A stretch of DNA of 64,000 nt from Ophiosphaerella korrae. Taxonomy: Eukaryota > Ascomycota > Dothideomycetes > Pleosporales > Phaeosphaeriaceae. The notes under the pieces were generated by a model that was not told the origin of the DNA, searched no databases, and saw nothing but the letters and a program-made list of their open reading frames with translations. Position numbers and translations under genes: made by a program. Location of the stretch: positions 186,001 through 250,000 of the forward strand of contig JALNQF010000006.1 in assembly GCA_028456385.1 (NCBI GenBank), in the 5' to 3' direction. Shown here piece after piece: positions 11,285 to 22,267 of the stretch; position 1 is the first letter of the stretch; each line of letters starts with the position of its first letter.

Positions 11285-11776
11285 TCAACTGTGTCGTGTT
11301 TGAAAGGAACTCCAAGGCCCTGGCTCTCTGAGGAATCGCTGCGTTGGTATCTCAAACACGCTTTCCTGCAGTTCTGATATGCTCTTAGAAGGGCTAAACA
11401 TTCCTTCATGTTGTTCGTGGACGTCGTTATATCCTCCTCTCCCAAAAGCCGACAGGTCATGATGGGGAAACTGTTCTTCCTCAAGGTGAGCTCCAACATG
11501 CGAAACATCATTCTTGGTCTTTTTGCTCATTTTACTATTGTTTAGTTTTGTCCGTGACGAAGAAAATAAGAATGTTGGTACGTGTTTCTCGAATTTAAAG
11601 GTTTCCTGTGATGTTGTATTTTTCGGTTGGTATTGGCGCTGGAGTACAACGACACCGTCTGGGCGTTGGAGCGGCCGGTATTTTGATTTGCTTATCGGTT
11701 CGACTGGTGTTTGAATCGTCACTGTGATCTTGGGTTTGGGGAAAAGTACAAGGCTGGCCCTATCGTTGAGCCGCAT
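11285..11776 (-). CDS. Hypothetical small protein, 163 residues
   Basis: A single open frame beginning MRLNDRASLVLFPKPKITVT. It is hydrophilic, rich in Lys, Gln, Ser and Glu, with no signal peptide or membrane segment. In favour of a real gene is a TATA box (TATATAAGA on the minus strand, near 11890) about 110 bp upstream, followed by a CA-rich leader as in fungal promoters. A second overlapping frame (11511-11242) looks like a shadow. I do not recognise any family. Confidence 0.35.
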   Translation of the reverse strand: MRLNDRASLVLFPKPKITVTIQTPVEPISKSKYRPLQRPDGVVVLQRQYQPKNTTSQETFKFEKHVPTFLFSSSRTKLNNSKMSKKTKNDVSHVGAHLEEEQFPHHDLSAFGRGGYNDVHEQHEGMFSPSKSISELQESVFEIPTQRFLREPGPWSSFQTRHS

Positions 11777-12782
11777 GCTTGATATGGGAATTGTGATAGT
11801 CTCTGAAGTTGATCGTTGTTCTTGACAATTGTTTGTGTGCGGATGTGTTGAAAGTCATCATGGTTGACAATAAATGGGGAGATCTTATATACCTTACATC
11901 ATGTCTCTTCTTCGCGGAAATACAGGCCAGGAGTATCTAGTTGTGGCTGCCCGCAAGTCCAGAACAATTCATCGTGGTCCCTTTCTTTCCACAACCTTCA
12001 ATGGAGGCCTAAACCTCTGTAGCCATGCTTGTCCACACCGCAATAGTGAGCACAGTGCGCAGCATAACAACGATAACGCAGCTGTCTTGAACGTTTCGAC
12101 GTCATCTTCAACATACGACAACGGTGTTCTAGGCCATGTAAAACGCCTCCCGCACCCGCAGACCCTTGCGCGCATCGCTGGGTCCGTGGTGTGGCGCCTC
12201 AGCTGAAGCGCACAGCCCTTAATCTCACAGCTGTGATGTCATTACGAGGCTTGACAGCACCAAACTGGTGGCAGGGCAAACTTACAACTTACCCTAGACC
12301 CTGACGTGGTTTTTGGGATGGGAAAGCCTAGAACTTTCAGGATGCGGTGGGATTCCTGGGGTACAACTTGTAGCGGGAAGTATAATATGATGTCATGATC
12401 TCGCTGGAAGCCTGCCGACATCCAACCCCATGCTTCCTTAGCCAATAGTTAAATATCACAAGACGGACTTCAAATTGATATGAGCTACCCTTATCTTTTC
12501 GGCTTTCTAGGAAAAGAGTCGCACGCAAGACCTCGCTGTTGCAGTTACACTTTGTATGTTTATTCTTTGTGTTTATGACAGCGCTAAGAGAGAACATTCA
12601 GCACCAAGTAAAAGATTGTTTATTGTTTAAATCAATTCATATGAGGAGTCTATATCATATACGTCTGAACATGGTTCCACGATCTTGACATCCCAAGGTA
12701 GCGCAATCTTGGAGAAACAGCGAGATCAGGTAACGATCTTCAGGTTGTCTAATTAATTATTAATCGGCCTCACAGCGATCGA
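11777..12782. other. Intergenic, no gene seen
   Basis: Besides the putative TATA element near 11885-11893 for the gene on its left, this 1-kb stretch holds only short frames without domains. Bases 12600-12780 are AT-rich. Confidence 0.45.
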
Positions 12783-13401
12783 TCAAGGCGCTGCAACACA
12801 GTGATGACTTCCGATACAATGCGTGCAGCAAACTCTTGGATCATTAGGCGCGGCATTTCCGCATGAGTACCAGCTAGGCAAGCAGTGTCCCGTGCACTGA
12901 AAATTGGTTAACAAAGTCACAGTTTATTCGTGAACTGGAACTTACGAAAGTCAATTCCAGGTCCGTCCCAGCCTGGCAATTCTTCACCTGACTTCCCGCA
13001 GGCGGCTTACCCGTTCCCCAAGTAATGCCTTCGCAGCTCGAATCCGTCGGCGTAATCTTCATCGTTCGACCCGCAAATCCGTCGCCAAAAATGTCGCTCA
13101 TATCATACCAAATCTGGTTGACATCAAGGTTGTATGCAAATATAGTTTGGCTGACATTTGGCTTGAAGATGCCACCTTCTACAGGGCTGATTTTGAGCGC
13201 GACACCACCGGAAGCAGGGTCGCGACGAAATGTCTCGCTGTAGGAAGTGTCCTTGGTAATGGTGTTCTGTGCACTGATGCTACCGCCTACAGACCAGAGG
13301 TAAATAGGCTCATCGCATTGGTTTGTGACGATCGCGCGGCCAACAGCTCGTGCGCCACTGACAAAATAAAGGGTCGCGAGCACGATGGTGGTGAGAATCA
13401 T
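12783..13401 (-). CDS. BYS1/CetA-type thaumatin-like secreted protein with a Cys-rich tail
   Basis: Two exons (13401-12946, 12896-12783) give 189 residues. A signal peptide (MILTTIVLATLYFVSGARA) is followed by VGRAIVTNQCDEPIYLWSVG, YSETFRRDPASGGVALKIS, IWYDMSDIFGDGF and GKPPAGSQVKNCQAG. These are hallmarks of the Blastomyces yeast-phase-specific/CetA thaumatin-like family, small extracellular or wall-associated proteins. The unspliced frame ends in LELTFVSSSS. Splicing a 49-nt intron instead gives LELTF followed by 37 residues with seven cysteines (CTGHC, SC, VCCTHC, HHC). That tail is an unusual extension for the family. Function of the family is not settled; expression is often tied to development or carbon starvation. 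Confidence 0.82.
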
Positions 13402-14242
13402 GGTTGTATGGTCGAGCGAGAATGAAACGAGCGTGGTTCAAACGAGAGACAGCTGTGGGTTGTCCTACGTTCCTAGGCTTGTCGCTATCGACTTATATTT
13501 ACAGTCGGGCTACTCTATGGTAGGGACCGTATAGTGTCTAAGGCAACCTTCCCTTGACCTCATGATCAAGATCACGGTATGCTGCATGTATCTATGCGCA
13601 CTATGCGAGGTTTTGTATTGATTTTCTCGTGGCACTTAAGGTTATTGGGCAGCTATTTTCAGCCACAGGATGTACACGAGCGTGCCAGGACGAATTGTTC
13701 GGACCTTCTATCAGATCGGATGCCCGATTGGGGGCTGCTTAGTATGGCTTGATCAGCTCACGGTTTGCAACATACGTACGAAGCAAGAGATTGGTCACGC
13801 CGGTCCCGTGTCGTCGTATCTCAGACATAAGACGCCCTGAGGCCGCCGTTTACTGTGAGAAGACTTGTGTACATTCGGGCACGCGATTACGCATTGAGTA
13901 AGAATGGGACAGGAGATTCGTCTTCACGGCCTCGAAGTGTCAGACGCCGTATTTAGTCGAGTGATTATGAGGTGTGTACGTGTCTGTTTTAGCCGATCGT
14001 AGTCAAGTAATGTAATACGTACGGGTTGCTGCAATTCTTACATTTTCCCCAACCAGGATGATTAGGCGACCAAACAGGTATACGTGATCGAAGCTCACGG
14101 ATAAGTGCACTTATAGCCATACACTACAGCAACCTGGAAAACACAGATTCGGGTCAAGGTATTTCCTATATACTATTTACTGCTTTTGTCGGAGTAGCAT
14201 TGGTAACTCTATGTTTCGTTCCGCTCATATCATATATAATTT
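13402..14242. other. Intergenic, upstream of the BYS1-like gene
   Basis: It holds the promoter of the BYS1-like gene; a minus-strand TATA-like stretch (TATAAGTC) lies near 13490. I see no coding frame of interest. Confidence 0.45.
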
Positions 14243-15510
14243 TTACAAGTCAATTGATACTACCCAGTGGCTGATAGTCAGCAAGGGCGTCCCAAGGCCC
14301 AGTTTCATCCTATCTTCCCATGATACCTCTTTCGCTCCGCAGATACCGCGTGCTGTGATGAAAATTTGATACCTGCAAGGGTTTGGTAAGGTGCTGGACT
14401 TCACCCCATACATCAGATCCGTCTTCTGTAGGACGGTATTCAGGCGATGTACCAAGCGAATTCCGAGCTCGTATTTCATACCATTGTTTGCGAGGTACCC
14501 AATAAGCCACCCACAAAGACTTTCACGCGGGATACGGTTGTGGACCTCCTCGGCGCGATTGAGCATGTTGTCAGGTACGAGGGAAAACGCCAGGTGACTA
14601 GCAATCATCGAACCGGAATGCGCTTCGGGTGCAGAATGAACGTCTCATGATATCTTCTATTGTTAGCTTTACGATGTTGCACTAGGTGAGCTACCCGCCA
14701 GTATCACTCCCCTCAATAGCGCCAGTTTTTGGATTCATCGCCTCAACAAACTTAATAGGACAATCAAAATATTCCTCCCGTAACTACATGATCTAGAGTC
14801 AGGTTCCCATGTCCGCCAAATTTATCATTGGAGCATTGTTAAAAGAGAAATCTTGCGTGTTCATATCAGCGTTAGTACCTTCGAGTCTTTCGCGTTCGAT
14901 ATTGAATGCACGCAGGTCTGGACTATGAGGACCGGATTATTGATCAGCTTGTGGTATGAAAAGCTCGTCTGCATATCTAACTATGACATCGTTATTTCCC
15001 CCTGGTGAGCTGAAAAGGCCTTGTCTAAAGTCGTTAGGTAATCAGATAGCACCATGCGTTGCTCGAAATGCTGGTTGAAGTTTTGTTGCTACATTCTACT
15101 CATTATATCACCAATCTCTTCTGTTAATACTTTTTCGTTATGTGTTGAGGCTTCTACACCGGGCACGCCTTGGGCAAAGCAGGCATCATTTAGTGGCGCC
15201 GGTCGAGAGAGTTCGCCCGAAACTGTTCTGCACACCTGTGAGAGGCATATTTGTGGTGTGGAACACAGTGGATAGGTGTTATAAGGGCATCTACACCTGA
15301 AAGATTAGGTACATCGGTTGCCTCCTAATGCGGTAATTTTCCCAGCGTCGTGTTGGCAGCACGACTTGAAAAATCTGGCGACCGGTTATCGTCGCTCAAC
15401 GACACCAACAGATCTAGAAGAGCCTGGGTTTCCCAATAACTCTTCATTCGCTGGCGATTAAATGTCGTGAACGTCGTTCGAACCATTTGTCTGGAGACGG
15501 GGAAATAGTA
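14243..15510 (-). pseudogene. Decayed gene, family unrecognised
   Basis: The minus strand carries coding-like stretches in order, interrupted by stops and frame changes. First comes MVRTTFTTFNRQRMKSYWE ... LLVSLSDDNRSPDFSSRAAN (about 15485-15350). Next is ASTHNEKVLTEEIGDIMSRM, then a TAG, then QQNFNQHFEQRMVLSDYL. After a frame change come SSPGGNNDVIVRYADELFIP, a stop, and FNIERERLEGTNADMNTQDF. The last piece is an intact 121-codon frame (14608-14243) with ESLCGWLIGYLANNGMKYEL. Short introns could explain some breaks, but several stops have no splice sites near. The tail resembles charged low-complexity ends of regulators, but I cannot name the family. Confidence 0.4.
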
Positions 15511-15570
15511 CTGGAATTAAATGACTGAAAGTTATCTTGATGTTCAAGAGATCGTTTTACCAACCAATTA

Positions 15571-16249
15571 CTATACAAACATGCTAAATAAGCTAACGAA
15601 AATAATCGAAACAGTGTATTCCACGCCCAATCTCGTTGCAGAACCAGTCTGCTGAGCAGGTTGTCCAGATGTTGAACGGATCGCGCCTGTAGGGCTCACA
15701 GTACCAGCTGCTATAGGGTTAGCATTTGTCGTGGAACTGGTGCTAGGCGTAGGAGTTGCCACTGATGCCGCTCCACTCAGTAAACTGGCCCCTTGAATAA
15801 TAGTAGCCTTATTGAATACGATCTCGCTTCCTTTCAAGACCGCAGTTTGAGGGGCTGGTGAATCCGCATTTCCTCCTGTCATTGCGACTGTGCACGTCAT
15901 TTCGCTAGCTTTAGTGTTGTGGTCGCAAGCATAGCTCATTGAGAAGCGCCCGGCTGACATTTGCGCTTGGTAGTGGGTTACGGATAGAATAGTGTAATCC
16001 ATTCCAGGACCCCAACCACAGTCGTTGGAGTCCACGCCAGTGGGACAAGCGAGATTGAACTTGGTAGTTGAGGGATTTACAGTTTTTATGGTGGCGACCG
16101 GGTCGACGCCCTCCGAACCTTTGAAAGTCAGGAGGAGTAGCAACGCGATGCAATATGTGCGACTCACCAGCAGGGAAGTAGAATGAGACGGTGTCGGCGG
16201 TAAAAGCACAGCTGACAAAGATCGAGAGGATTGCGATTGATTGACGCAT
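15571..16249 (-). CDS. GPI-anchored secreted Ser/Thr-rich protein, 209 residues
   Basis: Two exons (16249-16168, 16118-15571) with a 49-nt intron. The correct start gives the signal peptide MRQSIAILSIFVSCAFTA followed by DTVSFYFPAG and then SEGVDPVATIKTV. The longer frame starting at 16218 reads through the intron and should not be used. The mature part has Cys pairs (LACPTGVDSNDCGWG, SYACDHNTKASEMTCTV). A Ser/Thr/Pro/Ala-rich stretch (residues ~145-190) follows, then a hydrophobic tail (VEYTVSIIFVSLFSMFV) preceded by small residues, as in GPI-attachment signals. Proteins of this layout are common wall or plasma-membrane proteins in ascomycetes. The role is unknown. Confidence 0.78.
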
Positions 16250-17324
16250 GATAGATTTGGTTTTTTTGGGTTGGAAGTAAGTTAGTCGAAAGATTAATTG
16301 ATTAAGTATAGGTAATCACTTTGCTCTAATGGAGACTTTAATGAGCGACTTCAAGAGCAAAATAGAACGAGTGTAGGGCTAGCAAGAGTAAACAGCGGTT
16401 GTAGGCAAACACCCCTCAAATACCCTTCAGATTTGCCATGAACCCCCGTGGTAGGCCTAAAGCTAAAGTCGATCTGGCCTAGTGGGTGTGCTTATCTAGC
16501 TCAAGCTTTGTGCAAATGACAACCAGGTTTCATAGATTTCCATGCATGAATCGTATGCTACCCAGCTATGTTTCTCGTCTGAGTACTTGGTAGAGCTGTT
16601 GGTTCAATGGCTAGATTCCGATCTTTTTTCGATGTTGAATTGTTTCTTTATTGCTATTGCTCGACTGAAAGAGAGTTGCGTGATTTGGATAGCGCTTTGG
16701 CTGAGAAGTACCCCGGCAAGGGGTGCTGAAGCTCGAATGCCCAGATTAGTTGAAACAGTTACCACCAGCTCACTCCCATGCTGAAAATAAAATAAAAACA
16801 CGGCATAAATGTAACGTGCATGAAATGAATTGCCGCTTTCTTTCCGCCGATTCTTTTTTGGCAGAGTCGCGGATTACTTAGGTAGCAGCAACGCGAGGTA
16901 GCAGCGCTACTGTACCTAGACGGCTTCGACGTTCAACAATGGAAGTCACCAACCGAGCAACTCATAAGGTTGGTAGGCGATCCGATCATGATAAGATATG
17001 CAAGCAACTCCCATGGAACTGTATCCTGGCTGTCTTTGAAATTTGGCGAGGGTAAGGCCTACCACGCCGCCCACGCACGCCTAAGCACTCAAACGCATTT
17101 GGCATCGCGCCTGACATTTCCACGCACCAGAACCAATGATCTCAAAATCCAACATGGTTTATACGAGTCTTGTATCGACATTGGGCGGCCTCTGTTCGTG
17201 TCAGAATTCCGGTGAACAACCAGCCCTCCCAATAAAACTGATGCGATCCTCCCCCTCACAAACCGTTCCCATCAACCTCATCACTTTTCTATCGTGCAAC
17301 TATCAGCACTGCATAAACGCAAAT
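16250..17324. other. Intergenic between divergent genes
   Basis: About 1.07 kb between the divergent GPI-protein and membrane-protein starts. Open frames here (for example 16542-16784) lack domains. The part before 17325 carries the promoter and leader of the membrane protein. Confidence 0.5.
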
Positions 17325-17964
17325 ATGAAGTTCATCTATCTTCCTGAAGATGCATCAATCCGCCTCAAGGCTGTGCAATTTGCACAAGTCAGCATCATCT
17401 TCCTGACCGCTGTCGCAGCCTTGTTGGCAGCTGTTATTCCACAGAAGCGCAAAGACTTTACCTTCGGGTTACTCTACTCACTCATTTTCACTTCCGTCAC
17501 GACTGGCATTCTCATTCGCAGAGAGCAGCTCGCTGCCGCCCGAGGTGCTTTGACAAAGGATAAATATATGAAATACCAGTTTCTCAAGATGGTCGCCGCT
17601 GTCGGATTATACGCCATTTGCTTTATTATTACCTCGATATTCGTTAGCCCGGGTACCGATAAACGTAGACCAAATGAACAAGGCCTGTGGATTGGAGGCG
17701 TCAAGATCAGTCGGAGTCAGGGTTGGATTTTGTGGTTGCATGTCTTCAACTGGTGAGTTTGCGCCTGCTCTAGTCATGCCAGGAACTAATGAATATAGGC
17801 TGTTCTTGTGGGCAAGTCTGCTCTATTCTTGTTGTATGACTAGGAACAAGCAGGGACCTATTGCCCTCACCGGCGAAGAAGCGAATATCAGTGGTGACGC
17901 TACCGCAGACGATGAGGAGATTGCTCGTGGACTGCAGGCCCAGGACCCAAATTGGCAGAATTAA
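17325..17964 (+). CDS. Four-span membrane protein, 197 residues
   Basis: Two exons (17325-17752, 17799-17964) with a 46-nt intron. I start at MKFIYLPEDASIRLKAVQFA because upstream in-frame ATGs add an unlikely leader. Four hydrophobic segments are visible: AQVSIIFLTAVAALLAAVI, FGLLYSLIFTSVTTGILI, MVAAVGLYAICFIITSIFV, and WILWLHVFNWLFLWASLLYS, the last completed across the intron. The C-terminal tail is hydrophilic and acidic (ADDEEIARGLQAQDPNWQN). The topology is MARVEL/tetraspan-like, but I see no diagnostic motif. Confidence 0.7.
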
Positions 17965-20900
17965 GGAATGACATATTCCTGTCTTCCATGTCGACGACTG
18001 ATACCCCGCTAAAAAATATAGTTGTTGATATTGTTTTGTGAAATGCCATGCATCGAATATAAAATGTTCCTTCGTCTGTATAGGCTTGAAAGATCTAGTA
18101 CAACTGTATATTATACGTGCAGGAAGGATGCTTGCATAATTCTCCTTTGGTTTTGGTTGCGTAATATCATGAGGTTAAATAAAAAACTTGTTCCTGACTA
18201 GATCATCTCAGTGTATTTCTCATCGAACTCTCAAAGGACCACGTCCCGCGATTCAAAAACCCTTTGATATATTACCAAGAAAAAAAAAGTGAAATGGATG
18301 ATGAATTTAGCATTGATATCCACGAATCGTAAAATTTAATACTTCGTCTTCAAGTCAAGAATCAAAATGCATAATTGTGAATGGTTTCTGAGCCATAATA
18401 TTGTTACATGGAAGTGCCATGTAGCTTTCAAGAATTTAATTTCATCATCCTATGGGACGGTTTGGACTGGAAGTCTGGGAGATGGATTATGATACTCCAA
18501 GTAGGTGTAGTGCCTTGAAAGTGGAAAATATCAGCGATAAAAAAGGGACACTGGGTAACTCTACGCCCTCGACGTTCGCATTTAGTCAAACTATCGTTAT
18601 AGACATCTCATGATATGTGCTATGTCAAATAAGTGTCTTTTCAAAACGAAGGAATTTTTCTACTCTAATCGTTTCACTATTCAATTTTTAAGAATGGTTT
18701 TCCATATAACACATACGGATTCATTGGAAGTAAAGCCGTCGTATTTATTCGAGCTTACATCAGTGCCTACGTTTGTTAATAAACAACCGCGGCTCAAAAG
18801 CAGACAAAGTTTGAAGTTATTGTAGTAAAACAGTTCTACTCCACTTTGCTAGACAGCCAAATAGGTGAAGCATAATCAAAAACATTTGATTATCTTGAGA
18901 AGACCAGTACTTAAACGCTGCAGCCAGTTTGTAATCTTCTAACTACCTGCCAGGAACTGTTTTATGCGATGCAGTCATGATGTAACGTAACTTCTAGAAA
19001 GTGAATCACAGGAATGAGCTCTTGAATTTCATTTGAACAAAATAATGGAGGTATTTTTTTTGGAACAGTAAATCTCCACATCTTTAAGCTAGTCCCAAAT
19101 CACTTGTCGCAGACTGACCGGTACTGGTTACGCTGCGCTGTCTCTACAATATATGATACTAGAACTATTCTCGCGGGTTGTCTTCTAGCACGATAAGCTG
19201 AGCTTGCCACAACAACTTTTGATACACAGTAGTTCATAAATTTTCGAGCTGGCTAATTTTTTCAGAACCCTCTCTCATCTCCCTCAGCTCAATCGATCAA
19301 TCTCCAAAAAAAAAAATCATTCAACTAGCTCTGGTTGTCGTTACTGTTTTGAGTTCTCCAACAGAACAATACATAAGAAACTTCATGATGAGCAGTGCAG
19401 AAGAATCTGCACGTGCCCCATCTTTGCTATGGTGTAAAATAAGGAAATTTACCGCCTACATTATGGCGTGATATAAACTTTACACTAGCTTGTGTTAGCT
19501 ACATGGCAGTAGAACCTAGAAGGATTGTTGGCGTGGTTCGTCATCCTGTTTTTCAAGTCATAAAAATACCTTCTTTACAGAGCGCCGAAGTTGGCAGTAA
19601 CATATCATCAATGCACAACTATCTGAGAACCAAAGGGAGATGCCCTATTCGACACATACAAATTGCACTTGTTCGTGTAGGTGGATGACATCCCGACGAC
19701 AGCGAGGACTCAACCATTAGCGCAAGATTTCACATTGATGGTGACGGGCGTTTGAAATCTCCTATCTAGAAATGGGACGTTAATAAGGTTGGGTAAATGG
19801 ACTAGCCACATGCGCATGTGGTTACATTGAACACACTAGCCAAGCACGCAGTGTGGTTCTACTTGTTAAAGAGGCTTATTTGTTGGAACCCCTGTTGAAG
19901 ACATTAGCAAGCCTTTTTGATGCGTAGGCAAATGTTAGTAGCTACTCTAAGGGACAGGCTAAATACCTTGTCATGAGTAGTCTGCGAAGGAAGCTTTGGC
20001 GGCGTATCGATGGATTGACTTGCCATCGTACTATGCGCTTAAGCAAAGATAACGGAATTGGGGGACAAGAGCGATATCGACTTTGCTGTTAGGGTAAGTA
20101 CGTAGAAGTTTACCTGAAAATGGTGTGATTTGTGAAGGCATAAGCAATGGTCAACCAAGTGGAATCTTACACACTAATGGAAAGGACCACCCTCGTGCCA
20201 CGTGGCAAGGCAAAATCCATCAAATCAACATACAGTGATAGTATCCAGCAAACATAAACTCTAGCTAATGCGGGCTACCGTATGTCAGTGGCCGTTTCAG
20301 CAACGATCACTTTGCAGCTGTCATTTACCACCTGAGCATCCACCCATCCCCTTTTCTCATCATCTTGAATCCTGAGTAGGTTCCTTCGGTCCCTGTGCTG
20401 TCCACCATCATGGAAATTATTGTCAGTGAACATCACTTTCGAATGCGGGTTGCCAAGTAAGACTTCGATTCAGGTGGGAGTAAGATCAACCGCTGATCAT
20501 GGGCCCCTGCCGATCCGCCCCTAGCTAAACCGCCACACCGATTTTGACACTGAACGGCTAGCACATACACAACGAACGTTCTCTGAGAGGGAAGAATGAT
20601 TTTGATTATCTTTTAAATTTCATCAGGAGAGTGAGAATGCCGGCGACATGATGAGGCTGATCTTGAACCTTGAAGGTGGGTTCGCAGTGTATGCGCGAAA
20701 CTTACTTTGTTGCGTTGCTTACTCCAGCCGAACTGTGCACGGCTTACACCAACACTAAAACCAAAACCAGGTACGCAGATCACGGCAAATCCCGCGCCCA
20801 AATACTACCGAGTGTAAACTGTGCCATGACTTGATCCGTGCTAAGAGCACATCTCAATACACTACGATTCAAAAAGCTCTTGCTTTTGCGGAACATTCCT

Positions 20901-21061
20901 AAGCTGCAGAGCGAGGAGGGGCGATGAAGAATATATAAAGCAATCAGATAATCCACCATAATATCTCATCAGCTTTCAACGCATATCATCAACACCCACA
21001 TTCATTTACACACCTTACCACAGTCACTCTTTAGTACTATTCCTCAATACATTTAATCAAT
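17965..21061. other. Gene-poor AT-rich stretch of 3.1 kb
   Basis: No frame longer than about 75 codons shows any domain or codon pattern I trust on either strand. Poly-A/T runs occur near 18280, 19060 and 19310. The last ~130 bp form the promoter of the next gene. It could hide small non-coding RNAs, but none is recognisable by eye. Confidence 0.5.
20932..20940 (+). promoter_or_regulatory. TATA box of the Kex2-repeat secreted protein gene
   Basis: TATATAAAG lies 122-130 bp upstream of the ATG at 21062. A CA/CT-rich, G-poor leader (cacccacattcatttacaca) follows. This arrangement is typical of strongly expressed fungal genes. Confidence 0.55.
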
Positions 21062-21976
21062 ATGCGTACCTCAGTTGCCTTTGTGAGCATCATTGCTCTT
21101 GCTGCTGGCGCACCGCTCAACCTACCAACTGTGCCAGCCGATGGTGTCCCAGCTATGTCAGATGTTGGTCTTCCATCCCTCCCAGAGGCTGGCGTCCCAT
21201 CTATCCAGGAGCCCAATGCCCCATCTGTCCCCAAAGTCGACGATTTGCCAGTTGACCTTCCCATGAAGCGTGATGGACTCGGTATCCCAGCTGTCCCCGG
21301 TGTTGGCCTCACTGAGGTGAAGAACACCGTCGGTGATGTAAAGTTGCCAGCTAAGCGCCAAGGTAAATTAAATCCACTGTTGGTTTGACACTACACACGC
21401 TAATCAAATTCCACCCCAGAGCTCCCGTCTGTCCCTCAGTTTGGTCTCTCTGAGATCAAACCCCTCGATGTCGGGCTTCCTGACATTGAGGTTCCTGAGC
21501 TCCCGAAGCGTGCCACTGTTGGTGTCAACGACATTGGGGATGTCAATGCCAACGCTGGTGATGCTACCAAGGACACCAACGTCAATGTTGCTACCAAGCG
21601 TGCTAACGCCAACGTCAACGACATTGCGGGTGTTAATCTCAATGCAGACAAGCTTCTTGAAGGTACCGACGCCAACGCCGCCACCAAACGTGCCACTATT
21701 GACGCCAACGTTGTTGATGGTGTCGATGCCAACATCGCGACCGAGGGCCTCGAGCAGACCAAGGCCAACATTGCGAAACGCGCCGTTGACGCTGTTGACG
21801 CTCCCGAAACCCAGAACGCTATCGATTTCTTGAATAGTATTGAGGTTCCTGAGGTTGAGGTACCGGAAGTTCCCGAGGCCGCTCCAGTGAAGCGCACTAC
21901 CGTCGGTGTCAATGCCATGGGTGTCGATACAGATGCTGATGTTGATATTGTGGATGCCCCTATCGCCACTCGCTAG
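21062..21976 (+). CDS. Secreted Kex2-processed repeat protein (multi-peptide precursor candidate)
   Basis: Two exons (21062-21362, 21420-21976), 285 residues. Signal peptide MRTSVAFVSIIALAAGA. Seven Lys-Arg dipeptides follow at residues 69-70, 98-99, 130-131, 160-161, 190-191, 220-221 and 258-259, so spacing is 29, 32, 30, 30, 30 and 38. Kex2 cleavage in the Golgi would release eight peptides. The first three are Pro/Val-rich with VPxxGLP-like phrases. The middle ones are rich in Asn, Asp and Ala (DANVVDGVDAN, NANVNDIAGVNLN). The whole protein contains no Cys, Tyr, Trp or His. Established relatives in layout are fungal Kex2-processed repeat proteins, a class including Ustilago Rep1 repellents and precursors of ribosomal cyclic peptides. 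Lack of Tyr argues against a ustiloxin-type core. The function is unknown. Confidence 0.8.
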
Positions 21977-22267
21977 GTTGATCAGGTCGATGTACGTCAC
22001 AGTTTGTTCGAAGATGTGTAGAAGCACTTGCCAATATTTGACAGGAAACCACTGTAGTCATCGGCATGTTGACCGATCTTCTCTGTTAAGCGACATAGAT
22101 AGTTTTTGTAGGGCACCTGCGTGATAGTTCGTGGCAAGGCTTGGAGTTCGTTTGTTCGCATGTAATTGGTTATCACAACAAAGATACCCTATTAGCCAAT
22201 CCTACATATTATCTACTTGATTGATCGCTTGGTGACTCATTTGCTGTTCTTTTTCCTTACGCTATAA

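Noticed and set aside
16168..16218. Start at 16218 for the GPI protein (MSAVLLPPTPS...)
   Set aside because: This frame runs through a good 49-nt intron. The start at 16249 gives a proper signal peptide and the conserved DTVSFYFPAG.
21404..22027. Long minus-strand frames (207 and 177 codons) over the Kex2-repeat gene
   Set aside because: They mirror the biased, repetitive codons of the sense gene. No signal or domain is present, and the sense frame has a signal peptide, an intron and a TATA box.
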